64,000 nt of DNA from Cryptomeria japonica (GCF_030272615.1 NC_081407.1:149729744-149793743); one strand, 5' to 3'. Positions 23,991-36,246 are shown, counted from the first letter of the stretch. Translations and numbers: made by a program. Notes: generated from the sequence alone by a model not told the origin.

Positions 23991-25108
23991 ACATCATAGG
24001 ACATCATTAACCCTTATGACATTAAGACATGATGAACCCTTATGAGATTAGGGGAGAGAGAGAGAGACATCATGAACCCTTATGACCTTTTAGGACACCA
24101 TATGACCCCTAATGACATCATATTGGGTCGCTTTGGGTCATATTGTGTCCTAAGGGGTCCTATGGTGTCCCAAGACACTATATGACCCCTATGGACACCA
24201 TATGACCCCTAACAACACCATAGGACCCCTTAAGACACCAAATCATGTCGTTAGGGGTCATATTTTGTCTTACGACCCCTTAGGACACAATATGACCCCT
24301 AACGACACAATTTGGTGTCTTAAGGGGTCCTATGGTGTCTCAAGACACCATATGACCCCTATGGACACCATATGATCCCTAACGACACCATAGGACCCCT
24401 TAAGACACCAAATCATGTCGTTAGGGGTCATATGGTGTCCTAAGGGGTTGTAGGACACAATACGACCCCTAACGACATGATTTGGTGTCTTAAGGGGTCC
24501 TATGGTGTCGTTAGGGGTCATATGGTGTCCATAGGGGTCATATGGTGTCTTCAGACACCATAGGACCCCTTAGGACACAATATGACCCCTTAGGACACAA
24601 TATGACCCAAAGCAACCCAATATGGTGTCATTAGGGGTCATATGGTGTCCCAAGAGGTCATAAGGGTTCATGGGACACCATATGACCCCTAACAACATGA
24701 TTTGGTGTCTTAAGGGGTCCTATGTTGTCCATAGGGGTCATATGGTGTCTTGGGACACCATACGACCCGTTATGACACCGTTATGGACACCATATGACCC
24801 CTAACGATACCATAGGACCCCTTAAGACACCAAATCATATCGTTAGGGGTCATATGGTGTCCTAAGAGGTCGTAGGCCACAATATGACCCCTTAAGACAC
24901 AATATGACCCAAAGCGACCCAATATGGTGTCATTAGGGGTCATATGGTGTCCTAAGAGGTCATAAGGGTTCATGGGACACCATATGACCCCTAATGACAT
25001 GATTTGGTGTCTTAAGGGGTCCTATGGTGTCCCAAGACACCATATGACCCCTAACGACACCATAGGACCCCTTAACACACCAAATCATGTCGTTAGGGGT
25101 CATATGGT
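23990..25108. repeat. Palindromic minisatellite built on ATATGACCCCTA / TAGGGGTCATAT
   Basis: Dozens of copies of short cores (CACCATATGACCCCTAACGA, CCATAGGACCCCTTAAGACA and their reverse complements) alternate in both orientations. A typical unit has 23-bp arms beginning GACACCATATGACCCC separated by about 32 bp, so each unit can itself fold. Open frames here encode only repeated nonsense peptides. Confidence 0.9.
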
Positions 25109-25125
25109 CTCTCTCTCTCCCTCTC

Positions 25126-25196
<71 letters not shown>
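25108..25196. repeat. CT microsatellite
   Basis: About 87 bp of nearly pure (CT)n, complementary to the GA tract on the left arm. Confidence 0.95.
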
Positions 25197-25197
<1 letters not shown>

Positions 25198-25593
25198 AAA
25201 TATGACTAATAAAATCAGATATCCGATTTAATCGGATATCGGATTTCTACTATGTGGCAGGTTACTAAAAAAATGGTGGCAACGGGAAAATTTCCGATTT
25301 AATCAAATATCGGATTTCTACCATGTGGCAGTTTACTAAATAAATGGTGGCAATGGGAAAATTTTGGGGGACCACAAATTTTTGTACTAAAATCGAATAT
25401 CTGATTTTATTGGATATCCGATTTTAGTACAAAAAACAAGGAAAAAAAGGGTTTGTGGGCCATTTTGTAGATTCCAACGGCCCACAGTCTACATATTCTA
25501 TTTTCTATTGAGGATCATGGGTTTTTAGACAGGTAGAGACAAATTTGCATGTCTAGACATGTATAATCACTATAAGTTATTTAAACTATTCAT

Positions 25594-27004
25594 TCAATCA
25601 TATTTGCATTCAATTATATTTCCCTTGTCTCCAACTGCACTACTAGATCCTAAATCACACTGCCCCGCACTCGTGCTGCTTGTGCCCTACAAGAGTAAAA
25701 TAAGATATACATGAAAGTTACTACATAATCTAATTAATACCAATATAAATGATGAGCATGAATGTACAATAAAATAGAAACGACTAGGTGCAATAATATA
25801 TGTACTATCAAGCTATCAAGGCCAAATGAAATGGCCGACAAGGTGCCCTCCTGAATCTGTCTCAACTCATCCTTGGTCATCAACTATTAAATAGACCATG
25901 TAAATAAAAATTAGTACTTAATATTATCTAATTTATAAATATTTAATTAAAATATAACTACATGAACTGTGAAAATACAAATCTTACCACTACATCATCA
26001 ATGTATGATGACAATGTCTCCTCACTTCTAGCATGTGAGGACTCCCCAAGGTATCCTCCAATCTATGTAATAACATCTGGTGCATCATGAATCTCATGCA
26101 CCTCATAATCTGCACTGTCCACAGGAGGATCAACAGGTTGTCCAACTGGACCCAAGCATACGCGCCCACACATGACACAACTATGGGGCATGCATATGTG
26201 TGGAGCTGAGGATGATGTGTCAATGGCACCAGATGCAATGCTACCATCAAGAGTAGGCTGAGCTACTGACGCAGCCTGAGAAACCAAAAGGTTAATCAAA
26301 GAGTGAATAGTCGATATGGTCCGTGAAGCCGCCTCACAAATGATATCAGGATTTTGCACTATAGGTGGGGGATCAACACGAGGAGGGGGGACATATGGGC
26401 CTTGGACTACTTTGACTGCCCTAGGTCTATTTTGGGGTATACCTAAAGCTACACCCTGGAAAGCTTGGATTTCAAAGTAGTTCACGTGTTTGTTTAAAAT
26501 AAACTCAGCATACAATTTTTTTATGAAATAGAAGGGGATATCAAGATTGTTGTTGGGTGGTTTGTCAAAAACCATCCACCAACGATCCCAAAAAAATTTC
26601 ACAATCCCATCATTTGTGCACCATTTAATAGAAAGTTTTTTTTGGGGGGATCTATGGGTTGACCAGTACGGGGATTGACAAACAATGATGCGATTTCGGC
26701 TTTGGATATCTCAAGATTCTTGATATCCTTATAAGACAAGCCATCTGCATATTTTTCCCTCATAGAATCTCTCCACAAAAGGGCAGCATTGTGCTCCTCA
26801 GTCATGGTTTCCATACTTTTTATGATTGACATGAGAGGATCAAACATTGGGTTTAGACGAGGGATCCTACGATATACTTCTGCAATCCCCCTCAATTCAT
26901 TCAAATTTTGTTCAATCAAATCTTGAATTGAGGGGGGGGTCTAGCAAATGAGGGTTTGGTTGTTGCAGTTGTGGTTGGTCAGGGTTTTCATTGTTATCCC
27001 TCAT
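25594..27004 (-). pseudogene. Unknown three-exon gene with two homopolymer frameshifts and one stop
   Basis: I do not recognise this protein. The reading starts at an ATG at 27004 (MRDNNENPDQPQLQQ), shifts frame at a run of eight C (26932-26939), continues through a helical region (LIEQNLNELRGIAEVYRRI, then SYKDIKNLEISKAEIASLF and GQPIDPPKK), shifts again at a run of eight A (26636-26643 on the plus strand), then reads KFFWDRWWMVF and a Pro/Val-rich linker to a TAG at about 26060. Beyond that stop the frame stays open to a donor at 25987; exon 2 is 25883-25806 and exon 3 is 25686-25594, both with good AG acceptors (TTTTACTCTTGTAG before exon 3) and phase 0 joins, ending in TGA. Total about 395 codons. 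The conserved splice structure argues for a real former gene. Both frameshifts at homopolymers could instead be sequence errors, leaving one true nonsense codon. It sits inside the candidate element. Confidence 0.55.
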
Positions 27005-27220
27005 TTTTAACTTGATTGAATGTAAACAATTAAATTTAGTTAACAAATTTAAACAATTAGGTATTTGATTTAAAAAAACCTAGTTTTCATATGAAAAAAC
27101 CATATTTTCAATGAAAAATCAAATAAACACAAACAAAAAATACAAAAAATGAATGAAAATGATTGAAAACGATAAAATTATTACCTCTCAATCTATTTTT
27201 TAGCAATTTTTTGCCAAAAC

Positions 27221-27653
27221 ACTCGATATCGAGTGCACCAGATATCGAATTTTGATGAAATCGCGCGGCCCATGAGTTAAAAATGACTCATGGGTTGTCA
27301 CTGTCGAAATATAAAAGACTCACAAAATCGGATATCCGATTTTTTAATGTATTATATTGTATTCTATTATATATAATATAATATAATATAATATAATATA
27401 GTATTATATAATATGTATTATATAATATATTATTATATTATAATATAATATAATAATATATTATATAATATATAATGTAATAATATATTATATAATATAA
27501 TATTATATTATAATATAATATAATAATATATTATATAATATATAATGTAATAATATATTATATAATATAATAATATATTATATATTATATAATATGTAGC
27601 ATATAATATATTTTTTAAATTAAAATTACAAATAAAAATTGGATATCCGATTT
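27221..27653. promoter_or_regulatory. GATATC dyad boxes upstream of the unknown gene
   Basis: ACTCGATATCGAGT (27221-27234, perfect palindrome), AGATATCGAATTTT (about 27239), AAATCGGATATCCGATTT (27325-27342, perfect palindrome) and AATTGGATATCCGATTT (27637-27653). The same box recurs on the other side of the gene at 25212-25246, 25293-25317 and 25390-25425, and at 23351-23365 and 23461-23494. Likely a repeated protein-binding site; the factor is unknown. Confidence 0.5.
27355..27610. repeat. TA-rich low-complexity tract
   Basis: Almost entirely ATAATATAATATAT-type sequence, containing an imperfect duplication of about 60-90 bp. Likely prone to unwinding and to assembly error. Confidence 0.9.
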
Positions 27654-27759
27654 GCATAGGTAATTACCAGGCCAAGGTGTACTGACACCCAAGCCAAGCA
27701 AAAAGTCAACACGGATTTTCACATTTTTAGGCAAGTGAGGAAGGCTATTTTTTTCACAT

Positions 27760-28915
27760 CACCACTTTTTGCCCCCCCTTAATCCTACACTAACCCGTTG
27801 GTTGTTCAAAAACAATGTCTTACTTGGGATAATTAATGTAAGCGTGGTTGTCACAGACCTTTTATTTTCATACTCTATCTTGATAGTGAGAAATGCATTT
27901 CTCATCTTTTCTTTCAGCATTCTTTCTCTAGGAAGATTTGGCATCTCTAGTGGGTAGTGTGGAGTCAAGCTTGTCTGCATGCCTCCTCGTTGGATGAGTT
28001 TTGGGACCGTTTGGGTCATGCTCTAATTAAAACCTCTTTTCTTCAGATTACCTATTTTTTTAGGCCTTCTTTCATTATCTATCATCTTTGGTTAGAATGA
28101 AACCACAAGATTTTTCAAGCTACTAAACTGGGTGTTCAACAATTGTGCTAGAAAATTGTTAATACACTTCATGAGACTATCTTAGTTAAGTGTAATCTTG
28201 CTTGATTAGTGGATCCTGGTGAGATGGGTATTCTTCAAAGGTTGACTTTTTTTAATCAAGGAATTAGTATTGTTACTAGTGTGGGATGTAAGGATACAAG
28301 AAATAGAGCTAGATAGCCTAAGATTAATGGCTTCTTCCTCCTCAAGGAGTTTTGGAGATAAATATTGATGGCTCTTCTAGGGGGGATCTTGGTCATGCAA
28401 GTATAGATAGTGTTGGAAGAGATAGTTCTAGTGTTGTTCAATTTTTATTTTCCATTTATAAAGGGTTTTATATGAATAACTTCATGGAGGACCTCACTAT
28501 TTTGTATGAAATGGAGAGAGGGTATTATCTTGGTTGGAAAAGGATTATTTGTGAATCTGATTCACAAGTCATGGTGAATATGTTGAATGAGAATCATTTG
28601 GATGCTTCTAATTGGCATTTAGTTGTACTTATTTGATAGATATCAAGGTTAGATAGGTATTTAGACTCTATTACTTTTTTTCATATTCCTAGAGAATGGA
28701 CTAGCCTAGTAGATTGTTGGCAAAATGAGCATCTAATAGAATGTAGGTTTTGAATATTGCAAAAAGAATATATTTGCCTTTGGATTTATCTCATATGTTA
28801 GAGGAATTAGTTGGGAAGTATAGGATTGGATAGTTCTTTGTTCTTTGTTGGGCTATTGGCCATTCTTGTTTTGTAATTCCATTTGGGTATAATAAATTTT
28901 TACCCCTTCTATGAA
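27760..28915 (+). pseudogene. 5'-truncated LINE: zf-RVT region and RNase H domain
   Basis: Translation of the plus strand, across several stops and frameshifts, gives the end of a zf-RVT region (FSRKIWHLW near 27915) followed by an RNase H domain at about 28350-28720 (INIDGSSRGDLGHA, ICESDSQVMVNMLNEN, then FHIPREW before a stop). This differs from the 7.6-13.2 kb LINE, which shows no RNase H. The 3' end near 28915 is followed by GAAAAAGAGAAGG rather than a clear A tail. A dead fragment. Confidence 0.7.
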
Positions 28916-30229
28916 AAAGAGAAGGCGTCCACTTAGTTGATCCAAGTATAAGCATTATGTTAACTATCATTGAGACAAGAATAAATGAAGTAAATATGAG
29001 AAACTAACTTGTTATTAGTTTGATTTCCTAGACAAAAAACCATTGTTAGGATTTCTAAATGTCTTAGGAGTCACTCTTGACTACTTGCCAATGCATTAGT
29101 AGCTTTAATATGCAATCAATTTTGAAAAAAATTTTACAAGACACATTAGTAATGATAAAGTTTGTGTGGTTAATTTGTACTGTATTTTGCTTTGGGAAAG
29201 AACATAGCCCAACATGTTGCTTCCTCGTGTTAGATACATATTTTTAACTTTGTGATAATTGCACGTTGAAAATAAGTTATGGAGTGTGGTTGATATTTAT
29301 ATCACTAACTTATATTTGTAATGTATTATGAGTAATTGTTTCAAGATCTATGTTAATTACACTAAAATACTACAAGGGATCTTAATGATTTGAAGGCTAG
29401 CAAAATATTACAAAAGAAGAGATTTCTATACATTCCTTAAAATAGAAAATGTGACTAGTGTATTTATAAATTCAAAGACTCATTTTTGAAAGAAAATGCT
29501 TATATTTCTTGTTGCTCATACAACATTTTTTTATTCTCTTTTCTACAAATTAAAACACCTACAACCAAAACACTATAACAAATAAAAATGATAATAAAAT
29601 TAGCAAAAACCTAATAACTAAGAGAAGATAAGATCAGAAAGAACCTAACAAATATCTCTAAAATGCTAGTACAAATATCTCTTAGAATTCGCTTCCAAAA
29701 CTTATTGGGTATTTGAAATTAAATTTTGCATAGTATATGCAAAGAAGTGTTAACTTAAAATTGGAATAGATAGTTTAATTAAAACATTTTGGAAAAAGAA
29801 AAAAAAAATTGACAACCTCAATATGGGATTATCGACAATTTTAACAAGGACAAAGACTGCAATTGTTGGTAGTTATAGTTAGTTTCATATGTTAATAATT
29901 CAAAGATTTATGCCCTAAGAAAATGTATACAATAAATAAATTTTCAAAAAAAATAAAATTAGATAAATAAATTGTAAAGATAAGAAGACCATTGTAGATT
30001 AAATTGTTTTAGAAATAAATGATGAATAAAAAGGTAAAGATTTTTCCCAAAAATGGTGATTCAACTTAGAAAATACAGAATCAGAGTTTATTAAAAACAT
30101 GGGTTAGATTTACCAAGAGATTAGGAAAAGGTGAAAAATCCTAATCTTTTTACTGAAAAATAATGGAAAAACTCCGACATTCAATTTTTTAATTGAATCA
30201 TATTAAAATTATAATTTCCTAGCAATCCA
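28916..30229. other. AT-rich intergenic DNA, nothing recognised
   Basis: No frame, RNA gene or repeat boundary that I can support. Confidence 0.5.
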
Positions 30230-30860
30230 ACAATAGTGCTTGAAGGAGATGGATGGATGGATCAATCAGAAGATGCAAATATAAAACGTAGAGCAGAAAT
30301 TGTATTCACAGAGCAACGTAAATTATTTTCAGAGTTTGTATATAGATTAATCACTGTGCTGGAGTAATAAATTAATAAAACCTCAATTTGTCTAGATCAA
30401 GACTAGTAGAATGGATTAGTAACATAAAATGTAATGGCATCAAAGAGTTTTATAGTTTTTTTATATAGATATTTTGTCAATCTTTAATATGAGATATTTG
30501 GTATTCATTATTCAATTATAATTTTTATTTTTAATAGGGAAGACCAATTACTTCTTGCAGATTTTCCTTGTTTAGGACTATATTATATGTGTAACTTTGT
30601 CTTATTGACTACACCATATTGTGAATTAGTTTGCCCTAATTTCAATATTCAAAATATCCTACTTTGAGCCATCCCTTTTAGAATCTAATGATTAGCTCAA
30701 CCTCATGCATGCCAAAAAGCTCAAGCAGAGCAACTAAAGGATTGTATCATGTGCATCTTCTAGCTCATTATATATATCAAGTGTTGGTATGACTCATCAT
30801 TTTATTCCAAGAGCATCTAAGAATAAAATTTGCATATTTGCATAGAACCATATAATAATA
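30230..30860. repeat. Duplicated segment, first copy
   Basis: Shares with 32380-33310: CCTAGCAATCCAACAAT versus CCTAGCAGTCCAACAAT, AAGACTAGTAG, then GCAACTAAAGG and CATGTGCATCTTCTAG, and CCAAGAGCATCTAAGAATA versus CCAAGAGCATCAAAGAATA. The order is conserved, so a local duplication with indels. Confidence 0.65.
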
Positions 30861-31002
30861 CAAAGAGAAAGCACTACAAGAAATTATATTTTCTAATGGA
30901 TAATAAATTTTAGTTTTTATTAGGATCATATAGACTATCTACAAGTCTATGCATTAGTTTGCGTTATTATCATATAAGCCATCTAAAAGTCTATATGCAT
31001 CT

Positions 31003-32308
31003 TGTTGTGCGTGCCAAATACAACTACAACACAAACACTCAATAGGTTATTACAAGCATGGTTAGCAAATTGAAATCGAATGAAAGATAAACCATGACAA
31101 AGCGACTATCGCCTCCTAAGAGATGCGAGTGTGGATTTTCTCTCAGATCTAGATGATCAATTCTAGTGACTTGACTACACCAAGACTAAGGATTTAAAAT
31201 GATATGATGTGCAAACTAGATGAATGCATGATGAAGCTAGATTGATCCAAGAAGCTAATTATGCTAATGATATGCATTGATTATGCTAAATGGAGATGCA
31301 ATTAAGCTAGATGAGAGATTGATTATGCTATATGATTAAATAATTATGCTAGAAGATGATCAAATTAAAATAGATCTAAGATGCAATTGCCTATAATAAC
31401 AATGCTTAAATGATATGCAAGAAATGATATGCCTATAATAACAATGCTTGAGGTGATATGAGATGGGATGGAATCTTCCTATAATAACAATGCTTAAATG
31501 ATATGCAAGAAATGATATGCCTATAATAACAATTCTTGAGATGAGATAAGATGAGATGGGATCTTCCTATAATAACAATGCTTGAAATGATACGAGATGG
31601 GATCCTTTGTGCTCCAAAATTGGAGATATTTATAAGATTTCCAAGGCCAGGGGTGAGGTGGCAGGAATCAACGATCAAGATTGAGTCTGAAGATATCAAG
31701 GGTCAAATTGGAGGAGGTTGGAGAAGAGGTTGGAGGGAGGGACACTTGTCATCTCTGTGGTGACAACTTTCATGTAATCTTGCTCACAAGAGAGCAAGTG
31801 TCCAAGGGAGGAGACATGTGGCATAAGTGTGATGTGTCTCAAGGGGAGAATATCCAACCCATTGGTGGTTATAAGGATAAGGAGGTTAGGATGAGGAGGT
31901 TAGGATGGGATTAACTAAACCCAGGATTAAGTGGAATGGGTTAGGTTAGGGGGTGGTTAGGTTAGGTGGTTAGAAACTAGGAGGCATGTGGGGAATTTGA
32001 ATTTAAAAATTCAAATAATAGGAAAAGGCTAATTAACTTTCAACAACTTATAAACTGATTTGTTTTAATTAATTAGGGGATTAGAAGAAATGCATTAAAT
32101 GGGGGGGAGGATTAATTCATTCAAATTAATTAATCAAAGGGGACTATTGAAATGAACTTATTAAATAAATCTTTATATTTATTAATAAATAGATGAAATG
32201 GGGGAATTTAATCAAATTGCTAATGAATTCAATTAAATTGCAAAGGGAGATTAATTAAATATTTTCTTTCTTAATTAATTATCTTCAGACCATTTTTAGG
32301 TGTATACA
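31003..32308 (-). mobile_element. Solo LTR with 5-bp target duplication
   Basis: Begins TGTTGTGCG and ends GTATACA on the plus strand, flanked by CATCT at 30998-31002 and again at 32309-32313. Read on the minus strand it opens TGTATACACC and runs into AATTAATTAA-rich sequence, the same layout as the gypsy LTRs at 34.8-39.6 kb, so it is probably a related family in minus orientation. Length 1306 bp. No internal region or second LTR adjoins it, so it is a product of LTR-LTR recombination. Confidence 0.75.
31391..31600. repeat. Short tandem repeats inside the solo LTR
   Basis: CCTATAATAACAATGCTT (one copy has ATTCTT) occurs five times at spacings of roughly 40-48 bp, with GATATGCAAGAAATGATATG between some copies. 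Confidence 0.85.
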
Positions 32309-32379
32309 CATCTAGTCTTCAATCATTCACTGAGAATTGTAAAGTTGGTTTTATAAAAGATATTGATGTAGAACAATTT

Positions 32380-33310
32380 CATCCTAGCAGTCCAACAATC
32401 TATCCCAAATTGTTTCTAAACATTGTCTTGACACATATAACATAGAGAAGACGAATATCAAGATTAATTTGTTGCAAATTTCTATCAATTAATTCTCATA
32501 CTATTTAAATTCAATCAGTAATATTTTGACCTATTTACTTTTATTTGAAAATAGAAGTCAATCGAAATGCTATAAAAACTATTAAAAGAAGATGAAATGG
32601 ATAAGAGCAGCCACCATATATTTTGGGAATAAACTCAGTTTGCAGCGGGTAAGAAAAAAAGATAGCCTACTAGATAGTACCGCCTTGCCTCTAAATTTAC
32701 CGCCTTTCATACCTTCATTTTTTGGCTGAAGTTGAACTCGTTTGGGTACAACTTCCATCTACTGAGGACTAGCCGATACAATTTGCTTTGTTATTTTTAC
32801 TAATACTAAAGAAAATCTCAATGTGGCCAAATCAAGACTAGTAGGATGTATGATTTGTATTTTTTTTTTGGTCTCAATAATTTTTTACTCTTTTTTTAGT
32901 GAAAAGATAAATTGTAATCACATGAAGAGAAAAGTTTATCTAATATGATTATCTAGGTAAATATTAGTATTTGTGTATTTTTATCTTTAGAAATTAGAGT
33001 TTTAGTTGAATAACGAATTATTGAATAATGAATATCAGATATATAAAATTAAAGATTAACATATATTAATAATATCTATATAAAAATGATTAAAAATTAT
33101 TTAATTTTAGCCATGTCTTTTATAATTTAGTGATTAATTCATTTTCATACATTTCAAAAAGTTCAAGTTGAGCAACCAAAGGCCTCTATCATGTGCATCT
33201 TCTAGGTCATTATAAATATCAAGTGTTATCATGACTTATCATAAAAACATTTATATTCAAATTGCATTATAATTTTCCTCCAAGAGCATCAAAGAATATA
33301 ATATGCATAT
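32380..33310. repeat. Duplicated segment, second copy; includes the 6590-6840 relative
   Basis: Two homologies overlap here: to 30230-30860 (see there) and, at 32520-32830, to 6590-6840. No coding sequence seen. 33311-33840 holds nothing I can name. Confidence 0.65.
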
Positions 33311-33839
33311 TTTCATATATTAGCATTATCTATTAATCAAAGTGTATATGAATATTGTATTAGTAGCAAAGGGGCTTGACTATTTATCAAAAACGTTGAC
33401 AAATATTAAATTATACATAGTAATCCCTTGGATACTTTTCAATGCAACTCGTTATTTCAAGTACATTAGTATAAGTCTAGACAAATACTTATAGGTCAAC
33501 ATGGGTAAAAGGCCTATCTTTGCAAAAAATATACAATCACAATAATGAGGCACAATCACAAACAAATATTCATATGAGAGGACATAAACTTCACATTAGT
33601 TTTTCATTGTTGTCCACTTATCAATTACATCATCAAATCTAGAGTCAATCACATCAATCATAATATACCAACAATAAAAATAAAACTTAGCAAATTTCAT
33701 TAATATAGTCAAGAATCTCTATTTTTTGGTTAGCATATTCATATTTTTATGTGCTCATTAATGATTTTTTCTCTAAATTATTATTCATTATTTAAAACTT
33801 GCAGGAAAAGAGCATAAATAGGTTGGGAGTAACATGATT

Positions 33840-34690
33840 ATAAATTTAAGCCTAATAAATAATAAGAAAATAATGTAGTAATAATGGAGAATATTGTGTA
33901 AGATTTGATAATGTAGAATCTTTGTCAAGTATGCATCAATATGTCTTCTTTAAGAGAAGAGTAAAGATGTTTTTAGTGAATACCTACAATGGGGAAATAA
34001 ATCAAGTGATGAATGAGAAATGGAAATTTAATAAGTATAAAAAAGAAGGTATAAAAGTATTAATATGTGGCACACAATAAGCAAAAAAATATTAAAAGAG
34101 TGAAGGATATCATGTAAGAATATATAAAGGATCCATAAGAAAGAGATGTATAAAAACTGAGACTCAAGCAAAATAACACTATAAACAATTAAAGGAGAGA
34201 AGACATGTGTGGTAAAAACAAGGAGATCAACAATGACTCCTTAAGAGAATTAAAAATAAATAAAAAATAAAAAATAAAATAAGCTATATTTTTTGTCAAC
34301 AAAACATTTAAAAATATTTCATGAATTTACATGATCCTAAATCCACAGGAGAAAAGAAATGGAACACAGACAAAAATGGAATGTTCATTGCCATTTATGG
34401 ATGGGAGCATGAACCATTAAAGGTGGTTTTGAATCATTTGTATACTTTGAGAAAATATCATAGAATCCAATCAAATTAAAGATAAAATAAAACATGATTA
34501 AATAACAAGTAGATAATAATAATCCAATATTGTTTTCATAAACTTCATCTGGTAAAATATCATCCTCATCCAATTCATTAACTATAAATTCTCCATAATA
34601 GATTCTCCATAAGTGATCATGTTGGTTTTATCATGTGATGAACTAGAAACTATACATTACATGCCCATCTACTTTGAGCAAGTGACAATT
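33840..34690. repeat. Duplicated segment, right copy of 13500-14400
   Basis: Same order and orientation as the left copy over about 850 bp, including GGTATAAAAGTA.TAATATGTGGC, the AACACTATAAACAATTAAAGG stretch and the closing run up to ACTAGAAACTAT. Confidence 0.75.
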
Positions 34691-34836
34691 TTGCACTGCC
34701 AAAAAAATAAGAGGTATTATTTAGAGTTGCACTTGTTCTCCATCAATTAGACAATGGTAATGATTGGAGAGATAGATATAAATGTTTAATTGAAAGGATT
34801 TCAATTTAATGGGCACAGAAACTGAGCAGACCATCC

Positions 34837-36246
34837 TGTAGACGTATATAAATGACCACTTTCCTAAGTAAATATTTAATATTCATTTTAACCTCATTCC
34901 TCTATTTAATTAAATTATTCACATTCATCTATTTAATTAAATGAATTAATCAATTTATTTAATTAAGTTCCCCAAAGCCTTTCATAGCCTTTAATTAAAT
35001 AAATCACTTTATTTAATTAATTTTCCTTTCTTCCTTTTTAATTAAATTTACATTTGATTAAATTGATCCTTGCAAGTAAATAAATATTATTTATTTATTT
35101 TAATTCCCCACTTGTATTTATGCAAGTTGCATCTATTTTTGTTGAAATAAAGTAATTTATTTTAATTAAAATTCCCCTCCATCCACTTGCATTTCCTACA
35201 TCTCCCACTTGCCTCTCTAAACCCCCTTCTAGATTCTTCTAATCACTTCTAAATTAGCCTAATCCATCTCTTAATTATTGTCACATTCCTAAGCAAACGG
35301 AAGTCACTTCTCAAACCCTCAAAGTCTTTGAAAACCATTAAAGGCTTTGTGTCTTCAACAAGTTAACCTTTAAAGTCTTCCTAACCATTAATGGTTAACT
35401 CAACCTTCTTACATGATTAGAGAATTTCTCTCTAACTCAACCTTCATCCAACCCAAGGGTCTCATCAACCATTAATTGATTTGACCATGGTTATTCCTTT
35501 AACCCTTGTACAACAGTTTATCCTTTGGATAAAAGCTTTATCCAATGGATAACCCTAACCTAACCTTAACCCTTACCTCCTAAGGTAACCATCATGTCTT
35601 CTCAAGCATTTAATGCTTCTTACATCTCCTCTCAAGAAATATTTTGTTAACAATTGTCACCATTTCATTGGTGAGAATTGTAAACATGGATTGATAACTT
35701 TTAATCCTGGCCCTTGTTCAGATTATCCAACCTTGACCATCCATTGCCCTATTTTTCCTATAAATAGAGCTCTCATTCTCTCATTTTTAGGATCCAATTC
35801 TTTAGTATCAAACTTATAGATATTTTGCTAAATATATACAATTTTCATGCATCTAATCTATAGTCATTTTTAAATCAAGCATTTAGCCTCTCTTTGAATA
35901 GAAATCATCTTAATAAGCATTTTAAGAAGCATTTCCATTATCATAGCACATTCATATTAGACTAGTATATCATGTTAGGATAGCTTTTACTAATCTTTGA
36001 TCTTATCATCATATCCATGCTATTTTAAATCATATTAGATTTAATATCATGTATAACTGGGAATGCATTCATATTAAGTTGTTCAAACATCCCTCATTCT
36101 TGGAGTTGTCATTCCTAAGTCACCTTGCTCAGTGATCTGAGAGAAAAGGCATTGACTTGAGGGATCCTGTGAGGTAGAGAACAATGGAATGTCCCTTGGA
36201 GAGTTGAGCTATTCAATATAGCTCCATAACTTGCACCAAGAGTTCA
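34837..36246 (+). repeat. 5' LTR of an old plus-strand gypsy relative
   Basis: TGTAGACG to GTTCA, about 1410 bp. It aligns in opposite orientation with the LTR at 37836-39648 over long stretches (for example CCCTTCTAGATTCTT, TGTCACATTCCTAAGCAAA and the CTTTGAAAACCATTAAAGG region). Two bases after its end comes TGGTGTGTGGACC at the primer-site position; this is not the tRNA-Trp site used by the two younger copies, or it has decayed. Confidence 0.7.

Larger units (their letters stand above)
23351..25425. repeat. Large inverted repeat (potential hairpin), about 2.1 kb
   Basis: The arm at about 23345-23512 (CAGATATCTGAT, then TTTGTGGTCCCC, AATTTTCCCGTTG, then the ATCCGATAT dyad) is matched in reverse complement by 25198-25425 (ACTAATAAAATC, dyads, CAACGGGAAAATTT, GGGGGACCACAAA). 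The right arm contains an extra internal duplication of about 85 bp. The arms extend inward as a GA tract on the left and the complementary CT tract on the right. Confidence 0.85.
23266..27710. mobile_element. Candidate undescribed element: palindrome, GATATC dyads and a broken three-exon gene
   Basis: The outer limits are set by GTTGACTTT at 23266-23274 and its inverted copy AAAGTCAAC at 27702-27710. Each is followed inward by a similar GGCTTG stretch and then by GATATC dyads. Inside are, left to right, an inverted repeat with GA and CT tracts and palindromic subrepeats (23351-25425), a gene of unknown function on the minus strand (25594-27004), more dyads (27221-27653) and a TA-rich tract. 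The arrangement resembles a DNA transposon with subterminal binding sites, but I found no CACTA or other known termini, no target duplication and no recognisable transposase. Treat as a hypothesis. Confidence 0.3.

Noticed and set aside
24330-25205. Open frames encoding HHMTPNDTI-type repeats
   Set aside because: Pure translation of the palindromic minisatellite, present on both strands.
27760-27800. CACTA transposon terminus at CACTAACCCG
   Set aside because: No partner CACTA end in inverse orientation near 22-23 kb and no 3-bp target duplication.
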